Positions 35,782-45,323 of a stretch of DNA of 64,000 nucleotides are shown in pieces (the stretch's first letter is position 1; every line of letters starts with the position of its first letter). The position numbers were made by a program, and so were the translations under genes. The notes below the pieces were generated by a model that had not been told where the DNA came from, did not search any database, and saw only the letters and a program-made list of their open reading frames with translations. The stretch is taken from positions 4,388,501 through 4,452,500 of the forward strand of contig NZ_CP054931.1 in the NCBI RefSeq assembly GCF_013364355.1. The letters run 5' to 3'. The stretch comes from Stenotrophomonas sp. NA06056 (GTDB lineage: Bacteria; Pseudomonadota; Gammaproteobacteria; Xanthomonadales; Xanthomonadaceae).

Positions 35782-36000
35782 GTAGATCACGACCGTTGGT
35801 CGTGATGGTAGATCACGACGGTGGCTCACGACCGTTGACCCGTCTGGTAGGTCACGACCGTTGGTCGTGACGGAGGCCTCAGTGCCCACTAACAGTGGGC
35901 ACCCACCAGAGGAGGCGGGCAGTGGGCACCCACCAGAGGAACGGGCACCCACCAGATGGAAAGGTGGGTACCCCCACCAGGAAACGGTGGGCACCTACTG
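35782..36000. repeat. Dense cluster of SMAG-like palindromes of two sequence types
   Basis: Three plus-oriented units GTAGATCACGACC/GTAGGTCACGACC at 35782-35807, 35808-35840 and 35847-35872, then minus-oriented units of a GTGCCCAC/GTGGGCAC type at about 35881-35908, 35921-35936 and 35941-36000, the last reading GTAGGTGCCCACC on minus. Some units are incomplete. It fills the gap between the GTG of the kinase and the stop of the S46 peptidase. Confidence 0.82.
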
Positions 36001-36010
36001 GGAACCGACC

Positions 36011-38158
36011 TTATTCCGCCGGAACGCCCATTTCCTTCAGCAGCTCCGGTGCCGGGTAGACCTTGGCCAGCAGCCAGCGCAGGTAGCGCATGTCCACGTG
36101 CACCGCGCGCTTGTAGCGCGGGTCGAACCACCAGCTGGCACTGACCGACTCCCAGTTGCTGTCGAAGTTCAGGCCGATCAGTTCGCCCTTGGCGTTGAGC
36201 ACCGGCGAGCCGGAGTTGCCGCCGGTGGTGTCCAGGTTGGTCAGGAAGTTGACCGTCTGCGTCTTCAGCGCCGGGTCGGCGGTGCTGCCGAAGTCGCCCT
36301 TGGCAATCGCGGCCAGCAGCGGCTTGGGTGCGTCGAACGGATAGGCGTTGGTGTTCTTCTCGACGATGCCGGCCACGGTGGTCACCGGCGAATAGGTCAC
36401 ACCATCACGCGGATGCAGCGCCTCGACCTTGCCATAGCTGATGCGCAGGGTGCGATTGGCATCCGGGTACACGGCGCGGCCCTGCTTGGCACGCCAGGCG
36501 AACAGCGCCTGCATGTAGGCCGGGCGCAGGCGCAGCTGCTCGCCTTCGCGGGTTTTGCTCTCGTTCTCGATGCGCAGCTGCGCAGCCACCAGCGGGCCAG
36601 CCACGGCGATCAGCGGGTCGGCGGCCAGCGCCTTGCCTTCGCGGGCAGCGGTGAAACGGGACAGACGCTGCGCTTCGTCACCCAGCTGGGTGCCGGCGTA
36701 CAGCGTGTCCAGCGCCTTGGCCAGCTGCTCCGGAGTACGGCCGAACGCAGCATCGAACTCGGCCACGCGCTGCGCGTCCGGCAACTGCTGGTAGCGGGTC
36801 AGCAAGGTGGTCAGCAGTGCCTTCTCGACCTCAGGTGCATAGCGACGCTGCACCTGCTTCAGCACGCCCTCGATCATCGCCTGGTCGCGCTGTTGGTAGC
36901 CGGTTTCGCGCTGTGCGTCCGGCTTGACCGATTCGATGCGCAGCCGCTCCAACAGCAGCGCCGAGCGCAGCAGCTGGCTCTGCATCGCCATCTGGTCCAG
37001 CAGCAGGTCACGCTCGCCCACCGCCGCGCCTTGCGACAGGTTGGCCAGCAGCGCCTTGATGTCGCCCTGGTACTTGCGGTCGGTGGCGGCCAGCATCGCC
37101 GTCTCGTCGGCGGCACGTTGCGCCTTGGCATCACTGCGCAGCAGGCCTTCCAGCTCACCGGCGGCACGCTTGCGGTTGTTCTTCAGCGACTGCAGCTGCG
37201 AGGCATAACGGGTACGCGCCTGCGCATCCTTGGCACTGGCCGCCTCGATGGTGTCGATCATCTGCTGGAACACCGACACCCGGCGCGGCAGCACGGTATC
37301 GATCTGGCCCGCGAATTCGGCGGCGGTGCGATGGCGGTAGGTGATGCCCGGGTAGCCGGCCAGCATCGCGTAATCGCCTTCCTTCGGGCCTTCCACCGAC
37401 ATCTGCAGGTGCGCCGGCGCCTGATAGGGCACGTTGTCCTTGCTGTACGCCGCCGGCTTGCCGTCCTTGCCCACGTAGGCACGCAGCAGGGTGAAGTCGC
37501 CGGTGTGGCGCGGCCACATGAAGTTGTCGATCTCATCGCCGTAGTTGCCGATCGCGCGCGGCGGTGCGTAGACCAGGCGCACGTCGCTCAGTTCCAGCTG
37601 GGCGATGCGGTAGAAGTCGGTGCCGTAGTACATGTTGGCCACCGAGCAGCGCACGCTGCCGTCCTTCTCGCACTCGGCCACGATCTGCTTGCTGGCCGCA
37701 TCCACCGCGTCGAAGTAGGCGCGGCCGGTCTTGCCCTTGGCCTGTGCCAGCACCTGGTCGGTCACCTTGTCGAAGCCGACGGTGACCAGCACGCGGAAGT
37801 CCGGGTTGGCTGGGCGCTCGTCGGCGCGCCCGTTGGCGATGAAGCCGTCGTTGATGAAGTTGTGCTCGGGCGAGCTGTTGTACTGGATCACGCCCATCGC
37901 CACGTGGTGGTTGGTCAGCAACAGGCCATCGGCGGACACGAACGAACCGGTGCCGCCACCGGCGCGCACCACGGCGCTCAGCGGCGGCGCCGTCACGTTG
38001 GCCAGATCGGCCGGGTTGCCCTTGAATCCGGCCGCCTGCAGTGGCTTGGCCAGCTCCGGCAGCTGGGTCGGCATCCACATGCCTTCATCGGCTTGGGCGC
38101 CGGCGGCGAGGGTCAGGCCGAGGGCCAGGGCGGTGGGGAGGGCTTTGCGTGGCGACAT
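36011..38158 (-). CDS. S46 dipeptidyl peptidase, DPP11-like
   Basis: 715 residues with a signal peptide (residues 1-22, ending AGAQA). Removes dipeptides from the N-terminus of periplasmic oligopeptides. Chymotrypsin-like triad: His in LLLTNHHVAMG (84/85), Asp in WPRHTGDFTL near 216 and Ser649 in TGGNSGSPVLN. Eighteen residues after the Ser comes FDSNWES: this is the S1-pocket position (673 in Porphyromonas numbering), where Gly marks DPP7 and Arg or Ser marks DPP11, so cleavage after Asp/Glu is predicted. ATG at 38158; the 38 codons upstream are not signal-like. Confidence 0.92.
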   Translation of the reverse strand: MSPRKALPTALALGLTLAAGAQADEGMWMPTQLPELAKPLQAAGFKGNPADLANVTAPPLSAVVRAGGGTGSFVSADGLLLTNHHVAMGVIQYNSSPEHNFINDGFIANGRADERPANPDFRVLVTVGFDKVTDQVLAQAKGKTGRAYFDAVDAASKQIVAECEKDGSVRCSVANMYYGTDFYRIAQLELSDVRLVYAPPRAIGNYGDEIDNFMWPRHTGDFTLLRAYVGKDGKPAAYSKDNVPYQAPAHLQMSVEGPKEGDYAMLAGYPGITYRHRTAAEFAGQIDTVLPRRVSVFQQMIDTIEAASAKDAQARTRYASQLQSLKNNRKRAAGELEGLLRSDAKAQRAADETAMLAATDRKYQGDIKALLANLSQGAAVGERDLLLDQMAMQSQLLRSALLLERLRIESVKPDAQRETGYQQRDQAMIEGVLKQVQRRYAPEVEKALLTTLLTRYQQLPDAQRVAEFDAAFGRTPEQLAKALDTLYAGTQLGDEAQRLSRFTAAREGKALAADPLIAVAGPLVAAQLRIENESKTREGEQLRLRPAYMQALFAWRAKQGRAVYPDANRTLRISYGKVEALHPRDGVTYSPVTTVAGIVEKNTNAYPFDAPKPLLAAIAKGDFGSTADPALKTQTVNFLTNLDTTGGNSGSPVLNAKGELIGLNFDSNWESVSASWWFDPRYKRAVHVDMRYLRWLLAKVYPAPELLKEMGVPAE

Positions 38159-38285
38159 GAGGCAATCCGGTACGACAGAACAGCCCGGGACCATAGCCGC
38201 TGGGGCGCTGTCGGGCAACGCCCGATAGTCAGGTATGCGCCGCGCTCCTACAATCGCCGCTTTTCTGCACATCGGACGTCAGCAG

Positions 38286-39974
38286 ATGATCGTCGGTATC
38301 GATCTGGGCACCACCCATTCCCTCATTGGCATCCACGCTGCGGAGGGGCCGCAGTTGTTCCCCAACGCCCATGGCGAGTTGCTTACCCCCTCCGTGGTCA
38401 GCCTCGACAACGACACCGTGCTGGTGGGGCAGCCAGCCCGTGACCGCCTGGTCAGTCATCCGCAGCAGACCGTGGCCCATTTCAAACGCTGGATGGGCAG
38501 CGATCGCGAGACCCGCCTGGGCAACCGCACGTTCCGTGCCGAGGAGTTGTCGGCACTGGTCCTGCGCTCGCTGCTGGCCGACGCCGAGGCAGCGCTGGGC
38601 TGCAAGGTCGAAGAAGCGGTCATCAGCGTGCCGGCGTATTTTTCCGATGCGCAGCGCAAGGCGACGCGGGTTGCCGGCGAACTGGCTGGCATCCGAGTCG
38701 AGCGCCTGATCAACGAACCCACTGCCGCCGCGCTTGCCTATGGCCTGCAGCAGCAGAGCGAGGAAAGCCGCGTGCTGGTGCTGGACCTGGGCGGCGGCAC
38801 CTTCGATGTGTCGGTCCTGGAGATCTTCGACGGCGTGATCGAGGTGCATGCCAGCGCAGGTGACAACTACCTGGGTGGTGAAGATTTCCTGCAGGTTCTG
38901 GTGCAGGCATTCCACGCTGAAGCGGGCGTCGCCGCTGGCGACCTGTCCAACGCCGAACAGGCACAGCTCCTTCGAAGGCTGGAGTTGTTCAAGCGCGAGC
39001 TCAGCAATCAGGGGCAGGCCCGCTTGCAGCTGCCCCTGGCCGGTGCCGAGCGTACCTGGCAGCTGGATGAAACACGCTATGCCGCATTGTGCGAACCCCT
39101 GCTGCAACGCATGCGGGCACCGATCGAGCGCGCCATCCGCGATGCCCGCCTCAAACCCGAAGCACTGGACGACATCGTGCTGGTCGGGGGCGCCGTGCGC
39201 ATGCCGATGGTCAGCAAGCTGGCCACCCGCGTCTTCGGCAGGCTGCCGCTGCGCCATATCCATCCAGACCAGGCCATTGCGCTGGGCGCGGCGGTCGCTG
39301 CCGGCCTGAAGGCGCGCGACGCATCGTTGCGCGAAGTCGTACTGACCGACGTCTGCCCCTACACACTGGGGACTCAGGTATCCCGCCGTGATCCCTCCGG
39401 CGGCGAACGCAGCGGCTATTTCCATCCGATCATCCAGCGCAACAGCGTGGTGCCGGTCAGCCGCGAGGACCGCTTCTACCCGCTGCATGAGCAGCAGCAG
39501 GCCATCCGCATCGACGTCTTCCAGGGCGAGAGCCCGACGGTGGACCGCAACATCAAGCTGGGCGAGCTGAACGTACCCCTGACCCACCGTGGCCCGCTGC
39601 ACGAGCGCAGCGTGACCGTCCGCTTCACCTACGATGTCAACGGCCTGTTGCAGGTGGAAGTGACCGAAGACGCCACGAGCCGCCGACATGAACTGGTGCT
39701 GGAGCAGAACCCCGGCCTGTTGACCGCGGAAGAAATCCAGCAGCGCCTGCAGGCATTGCAGGCCCTCAAGGTCCACCCGCGCGACGCGCAGCAGAATCTC
39801 GCCGTCATCGCCCGCGCTGAACGCCTGTATGAGGAACTCATTCAGCAGCGCGAGCCCCTGCAGGCGTGGCTGGCGCACTTCCGGCACGCACTGGAAAGCC
39901 AGGATGCAACGCTGATCAATCGCCAGCGCCGCGAGCTTGCCGACGCGCTTGATGCACTGGAAGCCGGCGCATGA
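38286..39974 (+). CDS. hscC: Hsp70-family chaperone HscC
   Basis: 562 residues, shorter than DnaK (about 640) as is usual for HscC, with no long C-terminal lid tail. ATPase motifs: VGIDLGTTHSLIGI at the N-terminus, INEPTAAALAYGL, LVLDLGGGTFDVSVLEI and VLVGGAVRMPMV. The substrate-binding part follows (LGTQVSRRDPSGG). The start at 38286 (MIVGIDLG) is preferred to one 17 codons earlier. The last 4 bp (ATGA) overlap a J-domain-like gene, so the chaperone and its probable co-chaperone are coupled. Confidence 0.92.
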   Translation: MIVGIDLGTTHSLIGIHAAEGPQLFPNAHGELLTPSVVSLDNDTVLVGQPARDRLVSHPQQTVAHFKRWMGSDRETRLGNRTFRAEELSALVLRSLLADAEAALGCKVEEAVISVPAYFSDAQRKATRVAGELAGIRVERLINEPTAAALAYGLQQQSEESRVLVLDLGGGTFDVSVLEIFDGVIEVHASAGDNYLGGEDFLQVLVQAFHAEAGVAAGDLSNAEQAQLLRRLELFKRELSNQGQARLQLPLAGAERTWQLDETRYAALCEPLLQRMRAPIERAIRDARLKPEALDDIVLVGGAVRMPMVSKLATRVFGRLPLRHIHPDQAIALGAAVAAGLKARDASLREVVLTDVCPYTLGTQVSRRDPSGGERSGYFHPIIQRNSVVPVSREDRFYPLHEQQQAIRIDVFQGESPTVDRNIKLGELNVPLTHRGPLHERSVTVRFTYDVNGLLQVEVTEDATSRRHELVLEQNPGLLTAEEIQQRLQALQALKVHPRDAQQNLAVIARAERLYEELIQQREPLQAWLAHFRHALESQDATLINRQRRELADALDALEAGA

Positions 39975-41401
39975 GCTGGGGCCTGGATGTTCTTGAGCTG
40001 GACACAGATGCCGACGAGCGCGCGATCAAACGCGCCTACGCCAAGCGCCTGCGGGTAACCCGTCCCGACGATGACCCGGTGGCCTTCCAGCAGCTTCACG
40101 AGGCCTACCAGGCCGCGTTGGAATGGGTGCGTGCCGAATCGATGGCGGGCGATGACCTGGACGACGGATGGTTGGACGCCGAGCCCGATAACGCGCTTGA
40201 GGTGGCCGTCACCGGGCAGCCGCCGATGCCGTTGGTGCACGAATACTCCCCGCCGCGTGTACCGCCGGGAGCGCCGGTGCTGCTGCGCGCACAGCCGCCG
40301 CTGGAGCTTGAAGGTGCGGTGGACGTACCGGCCAACGCGCAGCGCATTCTCTGTGAGGCCCGCCTGCAGCCGGCCGATGCATTCGGTCCCTGGCTCGACG
40401 CCACGCCCATCCTGTGGTCACTGCGCTACAAGCCTCTGGTTGGCCATGCGCTGCTGAATGAACTGGTGCGCGGCAAGGACGCCATCTGTGCCGCCAACAT
40501 GGAACTCCTGGTGCGTTGCTTCGGCTGGGATGACGTGCACGATGGCGTGGACCCGGACAACCTGGCCGCCATCCGCGCACGCGTTGATCGTCGCTGGACG
40601 GTGCAGTCAGGTGATCCCGCACAGATCAACGCAGCCCTGCATCGGGAAGGCAGCCTGCAGATGGCACCGGTCACCGCGGAACGCTGCCTGCGCTACCTGT
40701 CCAAGCCATGGCGCGCAGGGTGGGCGCTGTGGCGCGCCGTGCTGCCCGATCATGTCACCGACATCAACAGGATGATGGACGCGCTTGAGCAGAGCGGCGT
40801 CGAACAGCTGCCTGCCTATTGGGATCCACGCCAGGTCGCCTTCTGGCGCAGCCTCGTGGACGTGAGCCAGGTCAACCGCTGGCGCTGCCTGCTGGGGATG
40901 CTGCGCGGGACCCTGATGGGTGCGCTTACCGCCATGCTGCCGTTGCTGATCGCGGTGGGGCCCATCCTCGAAGGCACTGCCCGTGACACGCGAGAGTATG
41001 TCCAGGCCGCCGTCGGTACATGCGCCGCATTCGCTCTGATCGGCGTGCTGTGGCCGTCGCTTCGCTGGGGGATGCGCCAGCTCACCCTGGATCACAGCCA
41101 TACACGCGCCGGTCTGCTGCTGGCACTGCCTGCGCCGCTGATGGCCATCGCCAGCCTGGTGCTGATCCACGGGCTGGGTCAACGCGTCGAGGGTACCTTG
41201 ATGGTCTTCCCGGCGCTGGCGCTCGCTACCGCGCGCTGGTGGCGACGGGTTGGCTACCGGATCGACTTCCGGATCCGCTATGCCGTGTTCCTGATGCTGG
41301 CCCTGTTCATCGCCGAAGCGGGCGCTGTGCTGGTACTGGGATACTGGCTGTGGGAGTTCGCACAGGACCGCCGCAGCCGCGCGGAAACCGCGCGACGCTA
41401 G
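39971..41401 (+). CDS. J-domain-like membrane protein paired with HscC (DjlB/DjlC-like)
   Basis: 476 residues. N-terminus looks like a J domain: LELDTDADERAIKRAYAKRL then RPDDDPVAFQQLHEAYQAAL, in which the HPD tripeptide is read as RPD, as in other HscC-linked J proteins. The middle is soluble; the C-terminal 170 residues hold four or five membrane helices (GALTAMLPLLIAVGPIL, LLLALPAPLMAIASLVLI, YAVFLMLALFIAEAGAVLVL). Start overlaps the hscC stop by 4 bp. Most likely recruits HscC to the inner membrane; substrates unknown. Confidence 0.8.
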   Translation: MSWGLDVLELDTDADERAIKRAYAKRLRVTRPDDDPVAFQQLHEAYQAALEWVRAESMAGDDLDDGWLDAEPDNALEVAVTGQPPMPLVHEYSPPRVPPGAPVLLRAQPPLELEGAVDVPANAQRILCEARLQPADAFGPWLDATPILWSLRYKPLVGHALLNELVRGKDAICAANMELLVRCFGWDDVHDGVDPDNLAAIRARVDRRWTVQSGDPAQINAALHREGSLQMAPVTAERCLRYLSKPWRAGWALWRAVLPDHVTDINRMMDALEQSGVEQLPAYWDPRQVAFWRSLVDVSQVNRWRCLLGMLRGTLMGALTAMLPLLIAVGPILEGTARDTREYVQAAVGTCAAFALIGVLWPSLRWGMRQLTLDHSHTRAGLLLALPAPLMAIASLVLIHGLGQRVEGTLMVFPALALATARWWRRVGYRIDFRIRYAVFLMLALFIAEAGAVLVLGYWLWEFAQDRRSRAETARR

Positions 41402-41434
41402 CAGGCAGCGCCGGGCTCACCCCGGCGTCACCGC

Positions 41435-41457
41435 AGCCACGCATGGCGTGGCTCTAC
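41435..41457 (-). repeat. SMAG element containing the tamB stop codon
   Basis: Palindrome AGCCACGC-AT-GGCGTGGCT ending CTAC; on minus it begins GTAG at 41457-41454. The TAG (41456-41454) is the stop codon of tamB. Confidence 0.88.
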
Positions 41458-44400
41458 TTCTCCCGCCGCCAGTTCAGCGAACCGCGGTTTTCCACCGTGC
41501 TCGATTCCACTTCAACGTCGAAGCCGCGGCGCAGCAGGTACTTCAGTGTGATCACCGAACCGGCACCGACCAGCGACACGCCGTAGCCCACGTACAGCTT
41601 GGGCGAGATGTACTTGCCGACGCCGATGACCGAACCGCCCAGCGCGCGCGACTGGCTGACGCCGGCATCGTCCAGGCCGAGCTTGGCACCCAACTGCGAC
41701 GCCAGCAGGCCGCTGCCGGCCGACAGCGCGGCCGATGCGGCATTCACCTGCTGGGTCTGGTCGCTGCTGGCACCGGTCAGGCTGCGGCCCAGCACCAGGT
41801 AACCCAGTGCTTCGGACTGCGACATCGCCGGATCGGACCAGACATCGGCACGTGGCTGCTGCGCGCGTCCGGTCACGTCGATACCGGCGGTGACATCACC
41901 GATCCGGCGCTCGGCGCGGATGTTGATGCGCGGGTCGGACACCGCGTTGTAGTTCCAGTTGAGGTTGCCGCGGGTGATGGTCAGGTCCTGGCCATAAGCC
42001 TTGTAGCGGCCACTGACTTCCAGTCCGCCGTTGGCGGTCATCTCGCGGCCGGGCTTGGCCCAGACCTGCATCTTGCCGGTCAGCGCGCCCTTCAGGCCGA
42101 AGCCGGTCATCTTGACCTTGTCGCCCAGACTGACGGTCAGCTCCATGTCCAGCGGCGAGGTGCGCGACTCTTCCGGGTCGGCCGGGTCCAGCACCACTAC
42201 GTCTTCAGACACCGAGGTGCCACGGTCCAGGCGCTCCAGATCGATGTCGGCCTCGGGCACGTGCACCGTTCCGCGCAGCTCCATCGCGGCCTTGGCCAGG
42301 GTGAAGTCCAGGTTGGGATTGGCGACGATGCGCAGTTCGCTGGTATTGGACAGCAGCACGTTCTCGCCGTGGATCTTCAACTGCAACGGCTGTGCATCGC
42401 CGAACCAGGACAGGCCGCCGTCGACATACAGCGTGCCCTTGCCCGAATTGGCCTGCGCGGTGATCTTGGCCGAACCATCGGGCTGTGCGACGAAGCTGCC
42501 CTTGCCCTGGTCGAAGGTCAGGCCCAGTGCCGGGAACTCGCCCTTGAAGTTGCTCAGCTGCGCGTCACCCCCCAGCGACGGCTGTCCGCGCGTGCCACGC
42601 AGGCTCACGTGGCCTTCGATCAGGCCGGTCGGGCGCACCACGTCCGGCGAGAACAGCTCCAGCCAGTACAGGCGCGACATGTTGAGGTAGAGCTCGCCGT
42701 TGAGCGGCGCACTGGGCTCCCAACCGGTCTGCATCTTCGCATCGACGAAGCCGTTGCCCTGGAAGCCCATGCCCAGGTAGCCCTTGATGCTGGCCGGGGT
42801 CATGTCCAGCTTCAGCGAGAACTGGTCGTAGCGCACCAGCTCGCCACGGTTGGCATCGGTACCCACGCTGCTGTTGCGGTTCTCGCCCAGGCGTACGCCG
42901 CCTTCCTTCGAGCGCACTTCCACGTGGCCTTCCCAGGCGTTGCCGCGCGGACGGATCTGCGCGTCCAGGCTGACATCGCCACGCAGATAGATGCGGCGTC
43001 CTGACTGCGGCGGCAACCACGGCTGCACCAGCGCAAGCGGCAGCGCATCACTACGCACCACCAGGCCCTCACGCGGCCAGTTGGCCTGTGCGCACAGTGC
43101 GCCGCTGCTGGCAGCGGCCAGGCAGGCTTCGGACAACGTGTAGGTGCTGCCGTTGATGGCGAACGCCGCGGGTGCACGCAGCGACCAGGCATCGCCCTTC
43201 ACCGGTGCGATGCGCAGCGATGCCAGCTCGCCACGCCATTGCGTGCCCTGCTGGCGCACGCTGCCCTGCAGCTCGATCGCGCCCAGTTCGTTGCGGGTCT
43301 GCGCGGCCAGGCGCAGGTTGGAGACACTGCCCTGCGCATCGATGTTCAAGCGCTCCAGCAGCATGCCGGCGTTGACCTGCTGGCCCTGTATCGCCAACGT
43401 GCCACTGTCGCCACGCCACGGCAGGCGGCCCTTGATGCTCAGGCTTTCAGCGCCGTAACCGTCCCAGTTGAGATTGTTGCCGACCAGGTCGGCGGTGATG
43501 TCCGGCGCATCGCGCGGGCCCTTCACCTGCACCTGGCCGCGCAGGCCACCATCGGCGCCAGGCAGCAGGTCGCTCAGCTGCAGTGGTTCGAAGCGCGCAT
43601 CGATGTCCAGGCGGTCGCCGACCTTGCCCGAGGCGGTCACCCGGCTGCTGCCGACGGCCAGTTTCAATTCACCCTGGCCCTGCTCGCCCTGCAGGGCGAA
43701 CTTGCCTTGTGCATCCACGTTGCGCTGGCGCAGGGTGCCCTTCAGCGAGGGCAGGTCCACCGTGGCCTCCAGCGTGCCCGCAGTGCCCGGCGGCGCGTTG
43801 GCCGGCGGCGGCAACTGACGTCCCTTGGACGCGAGATTGCCGGACAGGCGGCCATCCCAGCCCGGCGCGAAGTAGCCCGGATCGAAATCCTTCAGCGTGG
43901 CCTTGGCATCCCAATCCAGCTGCGGCGCCCAGGCCACCTTGCCTTCCACCTGCAGCTGGCCACCCGGAGTCTGCGCCTGCAGTTCGCGGATCTCAGCGGC
44001 CTGATCGTTGCCACGCACATCGAAGCGCAGCTGCGCCTTCTGCTTTTCGCGTTCGACATCGGCGCGACCGATCGCCGCCCACGCCTTCAAGGTACCGGCA
44101 AGGCCGAAGCGCGCTTCCTTCAGCGTCACCGGCACCGGCGAACTGCCGGCGGTGTTCGGGTCCGGCGCCGGCACCCAGGTCAGGTTCTGCGCGATCACCG
44201 AGAAGTTCAGCTTCTGCTGGTCTTCTTCGCTGAAATCGGCGGTACCTTCCAGGCGCGCTTCGCCGCCGAGGCCCTTGACCACCAGCGGCGAGACCTTCAG
44301 CACCTGATCCTGCAGCGACACCACCGACGGCGCCAGCTCCAGCTCCTGCTCGCCCTGCTTCACCCGGCCATGCAGGTTGGCATTACCGCCCTTGCCGGCG

Positions 44401-45323
44401 GCAGTGAAATCCAGTGCCAGCGGCGCGATGGCCGAGCTGGCCAGTGCCGGCGACAACAACGCAAGGTCCAGCTCGTCGCTGCGCACGGTCGCGTTCCAGG
44501 TCGGATCGGTGCGGCCATCGAACACCAGCATTGCGTGCAGCGGCTTCGGCGCGCGGCCGGCCAGCGCCACCTCCATATGCGCCAGATCACCGCGCGCGAC
44601 CAGGCCGACCGTGGCCGCGGTCCGTCCGCGCGGTGCCGGCAGCACCGCGGTGACGGTGACGTCGGTGTCGTAATCCTTGGCCGGGATGTAGCGGCCCTGG
44701 GCAGTGAAATTGCCCATGTCGCTGTCCACCACCAGCTTGCGTGCCTGGAACTCGCCATTGGCGATCTCGATGCCACCGCGCACGCGGCTGATGTCGATCA
44801 CCGGCTCGTTGGCCTGGCTGATGCGGAAGCCATCGATGGCGATCACATCGGCCTGGATCGCCAGCGGCATCTCGATCTGCGGCAGCGAATCGGGCCACGA
44901 CGGCAGCTTGAACGGCTCATCGCTCTTGGCCAGATTGAGCGTGGCGTTGGTCAGTTCCAGCTTGTCCAGCAGCAGCTTGCGGCCCAGCAGCGGGCGCAGG
45001 TCCGGCTCCAGGTGCGCGCGCTCGGCGTGGAAATGGATGTCGTCGTAGCGGAAGTCGACGTTGTAAAGGGTCAGCGGTCCGGCCACCGGGCCATCGACCT
45101 TGTCCCAGGTGAAACTGGCACCCACTGGCAGGCGTGCCACCACCTGCGCCAGCAGCACATCGCGGCCGGCCACTGTCTGCAGCAGCCAGTACACGGCCAG
45201 CAGGGCGACCAGCACCAGACCGACCACACCCGCGCCGGACCATGCCCAGAAACGGCGACGGCGGTAGAAGCGCACGCGCCGCGGCGGCGTGTTCGGCGAC
45301 GGGGTCGGTGCGGGCGTGCTCAC
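41454..45323 (-). CDS. tamB: Translocation and assembly module protein TamB
   Basis: 1289 residues, close to E. coli TamB (1259). Inner-membrane anchor near residues 25-50 (WAWSGAGVVGLVLVALLAVYWLL), a very long periplasmic beta-rich body that bridges to the outer membrane, and the conserved C-terminal DUF490 domain (YISPKLYVGYGVSLV, ending SLNWRREK). Works with TamA in outer-membrane protein assembly and phospholipid transport. GTG start at 45323 overlaps the tamA stop (GTGA). The stop is supplied by a SMAG repeat. Confidence 0.93.
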   Translation of the reverse strand: MSTPAPTPSPNTPPRRVRFYRRRRFWAWSGAGVVGLVLVALLAVYWLLQTVAGRDVLLAQVVARLPVGASFTWDKVDGPVAGPLTLYNVDFRYDDIHFHAERAHLEPDLRPLLGRKLLLDKLELTNATLNLAKSDEPFKLPSWPDSLPQIEMPLAIQADVIAIDGFRISQANEPVIDISRVRGGIEIANGEFQARKLVVDSDMGNFTAQGRYIPAKDYDTDVTVTAVLPAPRGRTAATVGLVARGDLAHMEVALAGRAPKPLHAMLVFDGRTDPTWNATVRSDELDLALLSPALASSAIAPLALDFTAAGKGGNANLHGRVKQGEQELELAPSVVSLQDQVLKVSPLVVKGLGGEARLEGTADFSEEDQQKLNFSVIAQNLTWVPAPDPNTAGSSPVPVTLKEARFGLAGTLKAWAAIGRADVEREKQKAQLRFDVRGNDQAAEIRELQAQTPGGQLQVEGKVAWAPQLDWDAKATLKDFDPGYFAPGWDGRLSGNLASKGRQLPPPANAPPGTAGTLEATVDLPSLKGTLRQRNVDAQGKFALQGEQGQGELKLAVGSSRVTASGKVGDRLDIDARFEPLQLSDLLPGADGGLRGQVQVKGPRDAPDITADLVGNNLNWDGYGAESLSIKGRLPWRGDSGTLAIQGQQVNAGMLLERLNIDAQGSVSNLRLAAQTRNELGAIELQGSVRQQGTQWRGELASLRIAPVKGDAWSLRAPAAFAINGSTYTLSEACLAAASSGALCAQANWPREGLVVRSDALPLALVQPWLPPQSGRRIYLRGDVSLDAQIRPRGNAWEGHVEVRSKEGGVRLGENRNSSVGTDANRGELVRYDQFSLKLDMTPASIKGYLGMGFQGNGFVDAKMQTGWEPSAPLNGELYLNMSRLYWLELFSPDVVRPTGLIEGHVSLRGTRGQPSLGGDAQLSNFKGEFPALGLTFDQGKGSFVAQPDGSAKITAQANSGKGTLYVDGGLSWFGDAQPLQLKIHGENVLLSNTSELRIVANPNLDFTLAKAAMELRGTVHVPEADIDLERLDRGTSVSEDVVVLDPADPEESRTSPLDMELTVSLGDKVKMTGFGLKGALTGKMQVWAKPGREMTANGGLEVSGRYKAYGQDLTITRGNLNWNYNAVSDPRINIRAERRIGDVTAGIDVTGRAQQPRADVWSDPAMSQSEALGYLVLGRSLTGASSDQTQQVNAASAALSAGSGLLASQLGAKLGLDDAGVSQSRALGGSVIGVGKYISPKLYVGYGVSLVGAGSVITLKYLLRRGFDVEVESSTVENRGSLNWRREK

